Of a stretch of DNA of 64,000 bases, positions 11,337 through 21,479 are shown piece after piece. Where the stretch lies: positions 1,089,501-1,153,500 of the forward strand of contig NW_027526484.1 of assembly GCF_052857255.1 (NCBI RefSeq). Reading direction: 5' to 3'. Every line of letters begins with the position of its first letter. Positions within the stretch are counted from its first letter, which is position 1. Both the position numbers and the translations under genes were made by a program. This DNA is from Amblyomma americanum (lineage: Eukaryota; Arthropoda; Arachnida; Ixodida; Ixodidae). The notes beneath the pieces are model-generated. The model ran no database searches. It was not told where the DNA came from and saw nothing but the letters and a program-made list of their open reading frames with translations.

Positions 11337-12560
11337 TGCCCATTATGTGTCTTAATACTACCTACTAGTTTTACAATCAATGTACCATGCCATTGACGTG
11401 TCAGCAGTCTCCCTCATTTTTCGGGGGTGGATGATGCTACTCGTGCACTAATACTGGTGGGAAAATGGACAATCCAGATTTGTTTTTGACGTCACATCTT
11501 TCTGTGTCTTTACCTATAAATAATAACAGTAACAATAACTATATTTATTTGCGTTAGGGTGAGGAAAGAGGCTGATGGAGGAAACGAGGTGAATAAAAAA
11601 AATTCCTGAATTGTTTCTACTTTCCCAATGTACACAATCGCTGAATAAGAGGCGGATAGCTCAATTTATAACCAAACAAAATTAAATACAAATGCATCAA
11701 AGGTATAAACTTGAAAATAATTTAAGATGTATGTGGTACACGCATGTGCGGCATAGATAAAACTATGCCCTTGGAAAAAGTGGATACGGAAGAATATAAA
11801 ACGTGGCACACTAAATCATAAATCATTACAGTACGTGGCACCTAGGAGGGAAAAGCTTCACCACGCCACGGTTGGACAAGTATGCGCCCCTTCCATAATG
11901 GCATGGGCAGGGGACGATGTCCTCACACTCGAGCTGACGGGCTAACAATTCTTGTCATGCATTTTTTTACAGTTTTTGGGCTGTGCTGATTCGAACTTCC
12001 TTTCTTGCTATCTTACATTTTCACTACAGTCCTTTTTTTTCACCTCCCCCCTTCTATCCCAAGCCCAAGGTCTACCAGTCGCATTACGAAGGACAGCTGC
12101 TTGCTGCTTGCACCGCCTGCCACCACTCGATCATCAGGATTCGATTACAGACCACTTTTCTTTTTTTATTTTACCTGATACCCTGCGAGGCCAGCCGCCT
12201 CGTTTCGCGAAGCACCAAATCAATAAAGACAAACTCGGTTTTTCTGTACCATTTCTGACGCACTATCCAAGAGTTAGATCACCTGACCTCCTAAAAGAGT
12301 GATAAGGCCCCGCTAATACCGCGGTGGTACAGTGTGTGATGCAGGTTGATTCTTCCAGCGGCAGCACTAGCACGGCGCCTCCAGTTCAGGTACAAAACTT
12401 TCATCGTTTATGAATTTGCCAGAAACTTAACTCGATCAATAACTCGAGCAATATTACTGTGAAAGCTGCATTTATAAAAAACGGTGCAGGTAGTGCGCAC
12501 AAGTAGTTACAACAATGCGCAGAGTTTGCCCAACATTTGCTTGCAATAAATAAATAAATA
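11337..12560. other. No supportable gene
   Basis: AT-rich. The frame at 11952-12302 (plus) has no recognised domain. A short A/T-rich tract precedes the microsatellite block at 12.57 kb. Confidence 0.35.
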
Positions 12561-12561
12561 A

Positions 12562-12660
<99 letters not shown>

Positions 12661-12682
12661 GTAGGTAGGTAGATATATATTG
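12560..12682. repeat. Compound microsatellite (AT)n-(AG)n-(TAGG)n
   Basis: Uninterrupted AT repeats from ~12566 change to AG repeats at ~12613 and then to TAGG repeats at ~12657. Open frames crossing this block (poly Ile-Tyr, Ser-Leu) are artefacts. Confidence 0.95.
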
Positions 12683-12765
12683 CGGATTTCGACTTTTGAT
12701 GCAGGCGAAATTGTAGAGGCCTGTGTACTGTGTGATGTCGGTGCACGTTGAAGAATCCCAGGTGG

Positions 12766-12768
<3 letters not shown>
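12683..12768 (+). repeat. Fragment of a Ruka-type SINE body
   Basis: Contains the AGGCGAAATT, AGAGGCC.GTGTACTGTG.GATGTC.GTGCACGTT and AATCCCAGGTGGTC blocks of the SINE copy at 30.5 kb, but no tRNA head. It is flanked on both sides by microsatellites, which may have grown from its tail or replaced its ends. Confidence 0.65.

Positions 12769-12803
<35 letters not shown>
12769..12803. repeat. (AT)n microsatellite
   Basis: About 35 bp of AT repeats directly before the first tandem unit of the tRNA-derived repeat. Confidence 0.95.
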
Positions 12804-12807
<4 letters not shown>

Positions 12808-13267
12808 GGGAGCTAACAGCCACCGAAACAAAGGTGCATAGGGGAATGTTTTTTTTATGTGTTGTGCTTATCAGTGGGATAGTAGAGTACTTAGTTAATA
12901 AATCGCTTAAAGAAAATTACTTATAAAACAGTAGAAAAAACAACCATGCCGCCGGTGGGATCCGGTGCTCTTACCAACTGAGCTACGGCGACGGCTGTCC
13001 AATCTGCTGCTCTCGTGGGTATTTATGTTCATTGGGTGTAAGCGAACCTTGAGAGTGTTCACCAGCGCCACCCTCCACCATAGCGGCGGACGTAGCACGT
13101 CCTGTAATACCGCGAGTGTGACGTGGAACGTCATCTAACGGCGAGGGCGGAAACTGTGCGAGAGCCTTCTTAAGCTACCAATGGCATCAAGACTGCCAGA
13201 ACCGAGACCCTCGTTAAGCTATTAGCAGATAAGATAAATGAAATGAGGGGCCCGTTTGACAAACTAA
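12804..13267 (-). repeat. tRNA-derived tandem repeat, unit 1
   Basis: One 464-bp unit. Its tRNA-like block (about 12946-12998, minus strand) has lost an internal segment: the sequence jumps from the B-box (GGATCC) to the anticodon-arm side, so the cloverleaf is incomplete. The rest of the unit (GAGAGTGTTCACC, GCGGCGGACGTAGCACGTCC, ACGTCATCTAACGGC, GCATCAAGACTGCCAGAACC) matches units 2 and 4 closely. The unit starts with TGAAGGGAGCTAACAGCC, which recurs exactly at 13268 and 13759, showing head-to-tail tandem order. Confidence 0.85.
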
Positions 13268-13758
13268 TGAAGGGAGCTAACAGCCACCCAAACCAAGGTC
13301 GATAGGGGAATGTTTTTTTATGTGTTGAGCTTATCAGTGGGATATTATAGTACTTAGGTTAATAAATCGCTTAAAGAAAATTACTTATAAAACAGCAGAA
13401 AAAACAGCCATGCCGCCGGTGGGATCCGAACCCACGACCTCCGAATATCGCGTCCGGTGCTATTACCAACTTAGCTACGGCGACGGCTGTCCAATTTGCT
13501 GCTCTCGTGGGTATTTATGTTCATTGGGTGTAAGCGAACCTTGAGAGTGTTCACCAGCGCCACCCTCCACCATAGCGGCGGACGTAGCACGTCCTGTAAT
13601 ACCGCGAGTGTGACGTGAAACGTCATCTAACGGCAAGGGCGGAAACTGTGCGAGAGCCCTCTTAGCTACCTATGGCATCAAGACTGCCAGAACCGAGACC
13701 CTCGTTAAGCTATTAGGTGATAAGTTAAATGAAATGAGGGGCCCGTTTGACAAACTTA
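13268..13758 (-). repeat. tRNA-derived tandem repeat, unit 2 (intact tRNA-like block)
   Basis: A 491-bp unit in the same orientation as unit 1. The minus-strand tRNA-like block (13411-13486) is full length: a 7-bp acceptor stem, a GCTC/GAGC-type D arm (A-box AGCTAAGTTGGTAA), a 5-bp anticodon stem and a perfect T arm (GTGGG TTCGGAT CCCAC). In this copy one D-stem base has changed (TTAGC for CTAGC-like consensus on the plus strand). A following ~400-bp non-tRNA body separates it from the next unit. Confidence 0.85.
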
Positions 13759-13836
13759 TGAAGGGAGCTAACAGCCACCGAAACCAAAGTGCATAGGGGA
13801 ATGTTTTTTTATGTGTTGTGCTTATCAGTGGGATAT
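13759..13836 (-). repeat. tRNA-derived tandem repeat, partial unit 3 (head only)
   Basis: Repeats the first ~78 bp of units 1 and 2 (TGAAGGGAGCTAACAGCC ... GGGATATTATAGTACTT). It then switches abruptly to the reverse orientation at GATGCCATAGG, marking an inversion breakpoint in the tandem array. Confidence 0.8.
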
Positions 13837-14303
13837 TATAGTACTTGATGCCATAGGTAGTTTAAGAGGGCTCTCGCACAATTTCCGCCCTCGCCGTTAG
13901 ATGACGTTCCACGTCACACTCGCGGTATTACAGGACGTGCTACGTCCGCCGCTATGGTGGAGGGTGGCGCTGGTGAACACTCTCAAGGTTCGCTTACACC
14001 CAATGAACATAAATACCCACGAGAGTAGCAGATTGGACAGCCGTCGCCGTAGCTCAGTTGGTAAGAGCACCGGACGCGATATTCAGTGGTCGTGGGTTCG
14101 GATCCCACCGGCGGCATGGTTGCTTTTCTGCTGGTTTATAAGTAATTTTATTTAAACCAACTGATTGGCATTAGAAATTAAATAAAAAATATATAAAAAC
14201 ATTCCCCTATGCACCTTGGTTTCGGTGATTGTTGGCTTACTTAATATGTCTGTCAAACGAGCCCCTCATTTCATTTGCCTTGTCTGCTATTAGCTTAACG
14301 GGG
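13837..14303 (+). repeat. tRNA-derived tandem repeat, unit 4, inverted; cut by LTR element
   Basis: Plus-strand unit with its tRNA-like block at 14041-14118 (A-box GTAGCTCAGTTGGTAAGAGC, B-box GGTTCGGATCC). The T arm is intact, but the variable region and anticodon-stem side carry changes (TTCAGTGG). The body matches the complement of units 1 and 2. It is interrupted at TTAACGGGG (14303) by the LTR retrotransposon and resumes at 23076 with GGGGTCTCGGTTCTGGCAG. Together these rebuild the normal repeat order and give a G-rich target duplication. Confidence 0.85.
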
Positions 14304-15148
14304 GAGTTAAGTTGTCGAGCTGTTGCTCAGGGACCGATCGCGCGCGCACCCCGAAGCCGGTGGCTTGGCCCCCTTGGTTGATGTGTGTTAGCTGTTTTGG
14401 GGGCTCCTCGAGAAGACGCCATCCAGGCGCCGCCGAAATGGGTTTGTTTTGAGACAAACGCGGCAGATGACGGTAACGACGGTTTACCGGCAGTGAGGAG
14501 GCCCGTCCTTGTAAAGTCGCACTCGGCCGCAAGACGCGGCCGACGCGCGGACCCCTGGGGTTTCGAGAGGGGGTCGCGTGTAAATTTATTGCTTTCAACG
14601 GCGGGCCGGCCGCGGGACGGGCCGGACGCCTCGGAGCAGGCAGCAGAAGGGGGGAGCGCGACCAGGGCAGTGTGCGTGGTTCGGACTGGGTGTTCGGTTT
14701 CCCTGAGCTTCCGCTGGCGTTTTTAGGGATTTTGTGTCTCTGTGCTGTAACCAAGCGGAAATGCGCAACGTCTTCGTGGAATTCGCACTGTGCCCGCGCG
14801 AAAGCAACAACTTCAGCACCGGCGTGCTATTGGCTCCTTCAGATTGAACGAAATTCTCCTGATTGGCTCTGAGAAGCGCATTTGCTATTAGTTACAAAAA
14901 GGGTCCCCAGAATGCTGGGCAAAGGGATTTAAAGGCGAGTTTTGGGCGCGAACGGGGAGGTTGGAGATCGGAGGGCAGGTCGCCTGTGAGGGCCCGTACA
15001 ATAAAGAGCTGGTGTCCCGAAGAAGTTGTCCAGTCTGCTCCGCAACGTGTCGCCGGATCACCGAACCATCAGAAGACTTCAAGATCAACACCATCGATCT
15101 GTCGATCACTAACATAGATCGATAAGTCACCAATCATTAAAATTAACT
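14304..15148 (+). repeat. 5' LTR of the Gmr1-like element
   Basis: About 840 bp, matching 22239-23075 with only scattered differences. It begins GAGTTAAGTTGTCGAGC; the end reads AAAATTAACT, so the tips form a short inverted repeat (AGTTAA/TTAACT). It contains a TTTAAAGG-type TATA candidate near 14930 and an AATAAA signal at 15000-15005. The first tip has five extra bases compared with the 3' copy. Confidence 0.85.
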
Positions 15149-15166
15149 GGCGTAGTCGACAGGATG
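15148..15166 (+). other. Primer-binding site of the Gmr1-like element
   Basis: TGGCGTAGTCGACAGGAT directly follows (and overlaps by one base) the 5' LTR. A TGG start matches the CCA end of a tRNA primer; the exact tRNA was not identified. Confidence 0.55.
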
Positions 15167-15735
15167 ATTCCGGCGGGTTTCTGCGGAGCGGACCCGGACA
15201 CCGGCATTATGGAACGCCAGCGGAGGGTGACACCCTGGTGAGAGGCCCCGCCGCTGCGGCTGATCATCGCGAGTAGTGGGCGCTGTTTCGGAGGAAGCAA
15301 GCGAACTCCTGGTGACGGGCTTCGGAGGCTGGTGGGAGCGAAGAGAGGCGACATCCTGGTACGAAGCCTCTGGAGCTGTTGGAGTCGAAGAGGGGACGGC
15401 AGTTGAGGAGAGTCTTGGACGAAGACTGGTGCAAATCTGCGAAGCAACGAGGAGGCAACGAGAGGTCTCCGAGCAAGAGAGTGCTGCAGCCGTTAGAAAG
15501 GACGAGGCGGCGTTGGCGGCTGCGGCGAGACAACACCCCTTCGGTGCAGGCGTCCGAGACAGTAAGAGACGCGTCTATAAGAACACTTCCAGGTGACAGC
15601 GCAAGGTGACTCTTGAGCCGGTTCGTACCGGCGCCCTGTGCGGTCCAAGCGGGGCACCATCCTTCAGGGTCAACGCGGGACGACAGCGACGGAGGAATCC
15701 AGGTGGGCCCTCTTGCTGCTTGCTACGGGTCAATC

Positions 15736-16795
15736 ATGTCGGTCACCACACGGGCGGAATCTCAACGCACAGATGAATCTGGGGGATTGGAATCAGGGGC
15801 TGGAAGCCCACAGAACGTATCTAACTTGGAAGAGCAGCACAATCCGTAGGAGGGGCAGGGCAGAGCAGCTACAGGCAGCAGTGACGCTGCCATGCTAGTC
15901 GGGGAACGAGAGCTGGAGATAGAGAAGCTGAGAATAGAGGTCGAGTTGAAGCGACTCGAAAATGGAAGCTAGAACCATCGAGGGTGTAGGTCGAGGTGGT
16001 AGGACAAAATTAGGGCAGTACGCGGACGATCTGAGGGAAGTCCTCGCACCGACGCCCGAATCAATCTGATGAACTTGTGCCTACATGGTTTAAGACAGCG
16101 GAAAGTATGCTCCGGAGCTGTTCAATCCATGATAGCATTTCTGGCCAGGTCATACTTCCTTTTCTAAATGAGAAGAGCCGCACTCTGGTCGCCAACAAGT
16201 CGGATGATCGGGTGCTCCCTTATACAGAGATCAGAGAGCTGGTGCTCACCGAGCTGAAACTCACCCCCGAGGAGTCCAAGCGCAGGCTCTATGCCCATCG
16301 CAAGGGCAAGGAAAGCTGGGGTCAGTTCGTGACTAAGCTGGAAATTTTGTTGGATTATTACCTGCGTAGCCGGAATGTCGCGACGCTAGAGGATTTGAGC
16401 CAGTTGTTGGTGTGGACCGCGCCAAACAGATAATGTCAGACGAGCTGCGCGCATATGTTCTGCAACACGAAACAGGAGAGTGGTTTAAGCCCACGAAGAT
16501 TGCTCAGCTTGCGGAAAAGTTTGAGGAGAGCACAGTCGTGCACTGCCCGAGAACGATGGACGCGCCGAACGAAGTTTATGGCCCGCCACGAGAGGCAAGC
16601 AGCCGGACATGGGGCGGCGAGCAAAGAAACGAACGCCGACCTGCAGAGAAATGCTTTGGCTGCGGGCACTTCGGTCATATGCAGCGGAACTGTCCGCAGA
16701 CTAGATCAAAGGGAGTGGCTGGTCAGGAATCAGGCGGGGAGCCCCAGCTGTTGTCGAGATTGACAGCGAGGGCCGCATGTGAGCTGGAGGCGTAG
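15736..16795 (+). pseudogene. gag of the Gmr1-like element
   Basis: Begins at an ATG at 15736 (MSVTTRAESQRTDESGG). A charged coiled-coil-like stretch follows in the same frame near 15892 (ERELEIEKLRIEVELKRLE). The frame then has stops near 15847 and 15970 and shifts before 16060 into a capsid-like region (PTWFKTAESML near 16080, through 16433). A second shift leads to the end, which carries a zinc knuckle CFGCGHFGHMQRNC (CX2CX4HX4C, near 16651-16695), the RNA-binding part of nucleocapsid. At least two frameshifts and two stops make it non-functional. About 540 bp of leader between the primer site and this start holds no recognised protein. Confidence 0.75.
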
Positions 16796-16846
16796 ACAGA
16801 GATCGGGGCAAGAGAGCCGGCTGAGCATGGCTCCAGACTGACTTGG

Positions 16847-17347
16847 GTGGAGCTGATCTCTGGTGTGCGCCCGTTCAAGGCTTGCCTTGACTCAGGGGCA
16901 GATATAACGGTACTGAGGAAGGAGGTTGTCTCTAATAACGTGAAAGTGCAAGGCTCGGGAAGGGTGCGACTGCGCGGTGCGTTCGGCCACACGGTCTCGG
17001 CTGATCTCATGTATGTTGCCCTGAGTTTGGTCACGAGAGACGGCAGCTCCAATCCGCAATCATTCGTACTTTGCGCCGTCACTGACGAGCTCGCTGAGGG
17101 AGTGGACGCCTTATTGACCCCCGATGTTTTCGAGGGGCTTAGCAGAGTGCAGGAGGACGCAGCGGAGTGGGCTGATAGAATAACAAAGGCAGAGAGCGAA
17201 GCCGCGCTTCACGAGGACAGTGAGAGTGCCGCGTCCGTACTAGAGTTCGAACATGGGGTAGCAGCTGACGAAAGCCCAGGAGGCATTCGAGCGATGCAAA
17301 TCGAGGTAATTCCGCCCGAGGAGGAACCGGCACAGTTGACCGCGTAG
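16847..17347 (+). CDS. Retropepsin-like protease region of the Gmr1-like element
   Basis: Open frame of 166 codons with the aspartic protease active-site motif CLDSGADITVL near residue 15-25, followed by a plausible flap and RGAFGHTVSADLMYV strands. Known role: cleaves Gag-Pol. It closes with a TAG at 17345, one frame away from the integrase zinc-binding region that follows, so a single-base shift interrupts pol here. Confidence 0.7.
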   Translation: MELISGVRPFKACLDSGADITVLRKEVVSNNVKVQGSGRVRLRGAFGHTVSADLMYVALSLVTRDGSSNPQSFVLCAVTDELAEGVDALLTPDVFEGLSRVQEDAAEWADRITKAESEAALHEDSESAASVLEFEHGVAADESPGGIRAMQIEVIPPEEEPAQLTA

Positions 17348-18985
17348 TTGCTGACGAACAAAGAACAGATCCATCCCTAGTAGAAGCCTGGGAGCAAGCA
17401 CGAGCGGGCACACATGACATGCTGGTAGACGCAGGGCTGCTCTTACATCGAGACACAGTGGATGACAGACCTTGCACGCAGCTAGTCCTTCCGGAGAACC
17501 CCCGCCAGGAATTACTTACGTTGGCGCACGACATGCCATGTGAGGGCCACGTTTCGGAAAAGAAAAACTAAGCAGCGCATACGGAGCGCATTTTTCTGGC
17601 CGACGCACGCCGCTGATGTTAGAAGGCACTGTCAGACTTGTCACACCTGTCAAATGTTCTCAAACAGGCGTTCCATAGACAGGGTGCCAATAACGCCGGT
17701 GACGCGACCAAAGGAACCATTGGATGTTGTGTATATGGACTGCATAGGGCCAATTGAACCGGCTTCGGCACGCGGACATAGGTATGCCCTGTGTGTGATA
17801 GACCTGTGCACTCGATGGCCGGAGGTAACACCACTTAGATCACTGACCGCTAGAGCGACCTGCCAGGCGCTGGTGGACACATTCTCACGTTTGGGAATGC
17901 CACAGTTGATTTTTTGCGACCAAGGAACTAACTTTACTTCGAGTTTAACTAAAGAGCTAACCGAACACCTCGGGATACAAATGAGGTTCTCCACACCTGA
18001 CCACCCGCAGAGAAATGGGATAGTGGAACGCTGGAATGGGACGTTTAAGGCGATGCTCAGGCATGTGATACATGAGCATGCACGTGAATGGGACCGATTA
18101 ATCCTCTTTATGCTCTGGGCCTATCGAGAGGTGCCACACGAGATAACAGGGATGTCCCCATTCGAGATGATGTACGGACGAGTCCCGCAAGGCCCTCTCA
18201 ATATACTGCAGAGAACTTGGACCGGCAAATGGACACCCCCTACGGGTCTTAATAAGGCAGCCTCGGCATACCTGGTTGAGCTCCGGCGGCGGATAACTGA
18301 AGCAGCAGAAAACGTAGACGAGCGGATCAGGCGAGTGCAGCAGGCGTACGCGGAGAAGTACAACATTCGGACCCGAACTAAAGAGTTCAGCGATGGAGAA
18401 GAAGTTCTGGTCCTGGAGACAGGACAGCACAGTAAGATGCAACCCAAACTGATAGGCCCAGATAAGGTTAAAGAGAGAAGGCGCCCGGAGAGTTATATCC
18501 TCCAGTTCACGGACGGCTCTGAGCGATGGGTGTACGCAAATCGCATCAGGAAATACTATGCGCGTGCGAACCATATCGGGGTGATAGTTGAGTCGGACGG
18601 AGAGTTCGGAAACGTAGAAACCTTCCCAGACGCCCGCGGCCGCGAGAACGGCGCTCCTGACGTGTCACAGGACGGTGAACGCCTCACAGACGAGCCGGTG
18701 ACGCAACTCCGGCAGGTAATAACGCGACATAGGAGAGTCTACTCGGATAGGCCGGGCCGCTGCAAGCTTGGCGAGCACAAGATCAACCTCCTGCCAGGTG
18801 CGAAGCCAGCAAAGGCTTACCCGTACAGAGTACCCGTCGCACTCCGATCCGAGGTCGAACGGCAGATCGCAGAATTGATAGAATGGGGCCTTGTGTACCC
18901 CGTGGAGAGTAGCTTTGCGCATCCGATCGTCTGTGTGGCGAAAAAGGACGGAACAGTTCACTGTGCATTGGCTATCACCAGCTGA
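17347..18985 (+). CDS. Integrase fused in frame to the start of reverse transcriptase
   Basis: An H2C2 zinc-binding region spans ~17500-17650 (HDMPCEGH, then HCQTCHTC), with one frameshift near 17550. From ~17552 a single open frame runs to 18985. It first gives the integrase core: MDCIGP (first Asp), FCDQGTNF (second Asp) and NGIVERWNG (Glu). Then comes a basic C-terminal domain (~18250-18600), and then, without a break, the RT N-terminus: ITRHRRVYSDRPGRC, INLLPGAKPAKAYPYRVP, and IAELIEWGLVYPVESSFAHP followed by IVCVAKKDG. The unbroken frame is direct evidence that integrase precedes RT. The frame ends where decay and a LINE insertion cut RT. Roles by family: DNA strand transfer into the genome and cDNA synthesis. 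Confidence 0.88.
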
Positions 18986-19010
18986 ATGCTGAATAGGAGG
19001 CAGACAGCTT

Positions 19011-19901
19011 TCCCATGGGTCATCATCATCATCAGCCTTACTACAACCACTGCAGGGCAAAGGCCTCTCCCATGTCTCTCCAATTAACCCTATCCTTTGC
19101 CAGCTGCATCCACCCTTTGCCTGCAAACTTCTTAATCTCATCCGCCCACCTAACCTTCTGCCGCCCCCTGCTACGCTTACTTTCTCTTGGAACCCACTCC
19201 GTTACCCTTAAGGACCAGCGGTTATCTTGCCTTCGCATTACATGCCCTGCCCAAGCCCATTTCTTTCTCTTGATTTCGACTAGGATGTCATTAACCCGTG
19301 TTTGTTCCCTCACCCACTCTGCCCGCTTCCGATCTCTTAACGTTACACCTATCATTTATCTTTCCATGGCTCGCTGCGTTGTCCTTAACCTAAGCTGAAC
19401 TCTTTTCGTTAGCCTCCACGTTTCTGCCCCGTAGGTGAGTACCGGTAAGATTATGCTGTTGTACACTTTCCTCTTGAGGGAAATTGGTAAACTGCCACTC
19501 ATGATCTGCGAGAATTTGCCATATGCGCTCCAGCCCATTCTTATCCTTCTAGTTATCTCCCTCTCATGATCTGGATCAGCTGTCACTACCTGCCCTAAGT
19601 AGACGTATTCCGGCACAATTTCTAGGCTCTCGCTGCCAATTGTGAACTGTTGTTCCCTTGCTAGGCTGTTGAACATTACCTTGGTTTTCTGCATGTTAAT
19701 TTTTAGACCCATCGATCTGCTCTGCCTGTCTAACTCGTTGATCATGATTTTCAGTTCACCTCCTGAGTGACTCAGCAAGGCAATGTCATCAGCAAATCGC
19801 AGATTATTTAGGTATTCTCCATTTATTCTTATTCCCAACTGTTCCCAATTCAGGCTTCGAAATACCTCCTGGGTAATACCTGGGAAATACCTCCCATGGG
19901 T
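19011..19901 (-). mobile_element. 5'-truncated RTE-type LINE inserted in the Gmr1-like RT
   Basis: The LINE (19021-19891) is flanked by perfect 10-bp duplications TCCCATGGGT (19011-19020 and 19892-19901). Its 3' tail is the CATCATCATCATC string at 19021, i.e. TGATGATG repeats on its own strand, as in RTE elements. It is truncated at the 5' end inside RT. Restoring one copy of the duplication puts RT back into its expected order (VPFPMGN-like motif region). Confidence 0.92.
19041..19890 (-). pseudogene. C-terminal reverse transcriptase of the RTE-type LINE
   Basis: The minus-strand frame holds the RT catalytic block RFADDIALLSHS, then MGLKINMQKTKVMF. The YGAETWRL block and the C-terminal WAGHVMRRQDNRW and GRQKVRWADEIKK blocks of RTE-type ORFs follow. 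A single in-frame TAA (19356-19358) interrupts it just after QRAMER; otherwise the frame is open, so the copy is young. The endonuclease and N-terminal RT are absent through 5' truncation. Known role: target-primed reverse transcription. Confidence 0.88.
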
Positions 19902-20675
19902 AATGTAACAGAAATGCTCTACGAGGTAGCCGGGGCTAGATATGTCACTATCCTGGACATGACGCGAGGCTACTGGCAAATAAAAATACACGGCGTTCGC
20001 AACACCGAAAGGACTGTTTGCATGGCGGGTAATGCCATATGGGCTGCGCAACTCAGCAGCCACATCTCAGCGGGTTATAAACAAAGTGCTCCAAGGGCAC
20101 GACAGATATGCCTGCGCTTACATAGACGACTTGGCTGTCTATTCGCATACGTGGGAGCCGCGCCTATTGCATTTGGATAGGGTGTTGGGGACGATTGCAG
20201 AGGTCGGCCTTACAGGTAACCTGGCAAAGTGCAAGTTCGCAGAGCCGAGTGTCAGATATTTGGGGCATGTGGAAGGGTCCGGAGCACACTCGCCCGACCC
20301 AGAGCACATGCACGCCATTCTGCGGTTAAAACCGCCAACGACGAAAAAGGACCTGCGCAGCGCGCTGGGGCTTTTCAACTATTACAGGGACTACGTCCCA
20401 TCCTACTCTGAGTTGGTGCGCCTCCTAATTGACCTGACTAGCCGGAGAGTGCCAAACGCGATCCCCTGGAGCGAGGGTGCAGAGTGCGCTTTTAACGCTG
20501 TCAAAGCTGAGTTGGCCACGCTGCCCACATTAACTGCGCCAGACTTGAACAAAGGCTTTATCTTGACAACCGATGCGTCAGAGAGGGCAGTCGGAGCATG
20601 CTTGGCGCAGAAGTACGAAGGAAAAGAAAGGCCAATCGCATTCTTGAGCAAAAAGCTCACTCCGCAGCAGGATAA
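19902..20675 (+). pseudogene. Reverse transcriptase and RNase H start of the Gmr1-like element
   Basis: Continues RT after the LINE: VTILDMTRGYWQIKIH (first catalytic Asp region). A frameshift near 20030 leads to VMPYGLRNSAATSQRVIN and the catalytic YIDD (near 20125). Then come LGHV..GAHSPDPEHM and LRSALGLFNYYRDYVPSYS. The connection and RNase H start follow (TTDASERAVGACLAQ, near 20565-20610; FLSKKLTPQQ at 20641-20670). It is cut in the RNase H by the Harbinger element at TAA 20673-20675. A typical Ty3/Gypsy RT, here broken. Confidence 0.85.
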
Positions 20676-21479
20676 TACCCCTGTCACACGGGCACTTTCG
20701 ATCCTCATTGAGCTCTATCTGCATCGAGATTTTCGAGCACGCTCGAAACATCCGGTGCTACACGGACATTTTCAATGCTCATTGAGAAGTTTCCCTCATG
20801 TGTGTTAGGTGGCGACAAATGTTCCGCCGAGAGCCATAACATGGCGATGTCCGGCAACACTGTGCAGTCGGGGGCAGCGGCAGCCAAATCCGTAGCCAAA
20901 TCGGTACAATGCGTATCTGCGCCAGGTTTTTGGTTTTTGTGGCGCACCTCTGCTTCTGTGCGATGCAACCCAAGGGCCCGCAACGCCTCCGCGATTTCTG
21001 CATAGACTGCGGCGTTTCTCTTCTGGAGCCGCAAATTATTTAGGCGGTCCTGCCAGCAGTCGATGAGAGCGGCTGTCTCGCGCTCGCTCCACAGTTTCCG
21101 CGCCGACGAGCAGGAGGACGCCATCTTTGTTTACACTGACGGCGAAGCTTGGAGCATGGTGTAGAGATTATTTTCAAATGTTTGCATATAAGCAGGCATA
21201 GTACCTGAAAAATGTTCTGTATTACATTTTAATCAATCACAACAACAACAATTGTGGTTTGGTTTTGTTAACTTGTGTTTATTTTTATAGCTTCATGAGA
21301 GCGAGAGTGTTCTCGATTGTGCATGGAACCTCAAGCACTCTTGAGGAATCGGCATCGAGTCAAGCAGGATCGAGCTCGATTGCGCTTGAAAATGGCCGTG
21401 TGACAACCGTCGATCTTCATTGAGTTCGATGAGCATTGACTCAATGAGGATCGAAAGTGCCCGTGTGACAGGGGTATAA
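20673..21479 (-). mobile_element. PIF/Harbinger-type DNA transposon, 801 bp
   Basis: The element spans 20676-21476. Terminal inverted repeats are perfect over 37 bp, starting TACCCCTGTCACACGGG. It is flanked by the 3-bp duplication TAA (20673-20675 and 21477-21479), the target preference of PIF/Harbinger. Deleting the element and one TAA restores the host RNase H frame exactly (LTPQQD joined to KWPAIEREAF). It encodes a Myb-like protein but no transposase, so it is non-autonomous. The identical repeats point to recent movement. Confidence 0.9.
20705..21124 (-). CDS. Myb/SANT-like protein of the Harbinger element
   Basis: 139-residue frame starting at the ATG whose complement is 21122-21124. 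Residues ~11-65 form a trihelix/Myb-SANT-like DNA-binding domain (LWSERETAALIDCWQDRL ... YAEIAEALRALGLHRTEAEV). Harbinger elements normally carry two genes, a transposase and a Myb-like partner; only the partner is seen here. The part after residue ~70 (GADTHCTDL...) fits the family less well. A neighbouring frame (NLAQIRIVPIW) may be the original reading, so a frameshift or a lost intron is possible. Inferred role: binding of the element's own ends and bringing transposase to the nucleus. Confidence 0.7.
   Translation of the reverse strand: MASSCSSARKLWSERETAALIDCWQDRLNNLRLQKRNAAVYAEIAEALRALGLHRTEAEVRHKNQKPGADTHCTDLATDLAAAAPDCTVLPDIAMLWLSAEHLSPPNTHEGNFSMSIENVRVAPDVSSVLENLDADRAQ

Noticed and set aside
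12401..12831. Minus-strand frames of 79-140 codons rich in Ile-Tyr and Ser-Leu
   Set aside because: They are translations of AT and AG microsatellites.
13411..13486. A functional tRNA gene
   Set aside because: The cloverleaf is nearly intact, but the block is part of a tandem non-tRNA repeat, lacks U33 and a Pol III terminator right after it, so it is treated as a repeat component.
12907..14155. Identical MTFHVTLAVLQDVLRPPLWW frames at 12907-13134 (minus) and 13901-14155 (plus)
   Set aside because: Conserved only because both lie in copies of the same tRNA-derived repeat; they cross the tRNA-like block and have no other protein support.
14290..14819. Arg/Pro-rich frames of up to 154 codons, also at 21947-22806
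   Set aside because: Both are antisense or sense readings of the GC-rich LTR of the Gmr1-like element; the same frames recur in each LTR.
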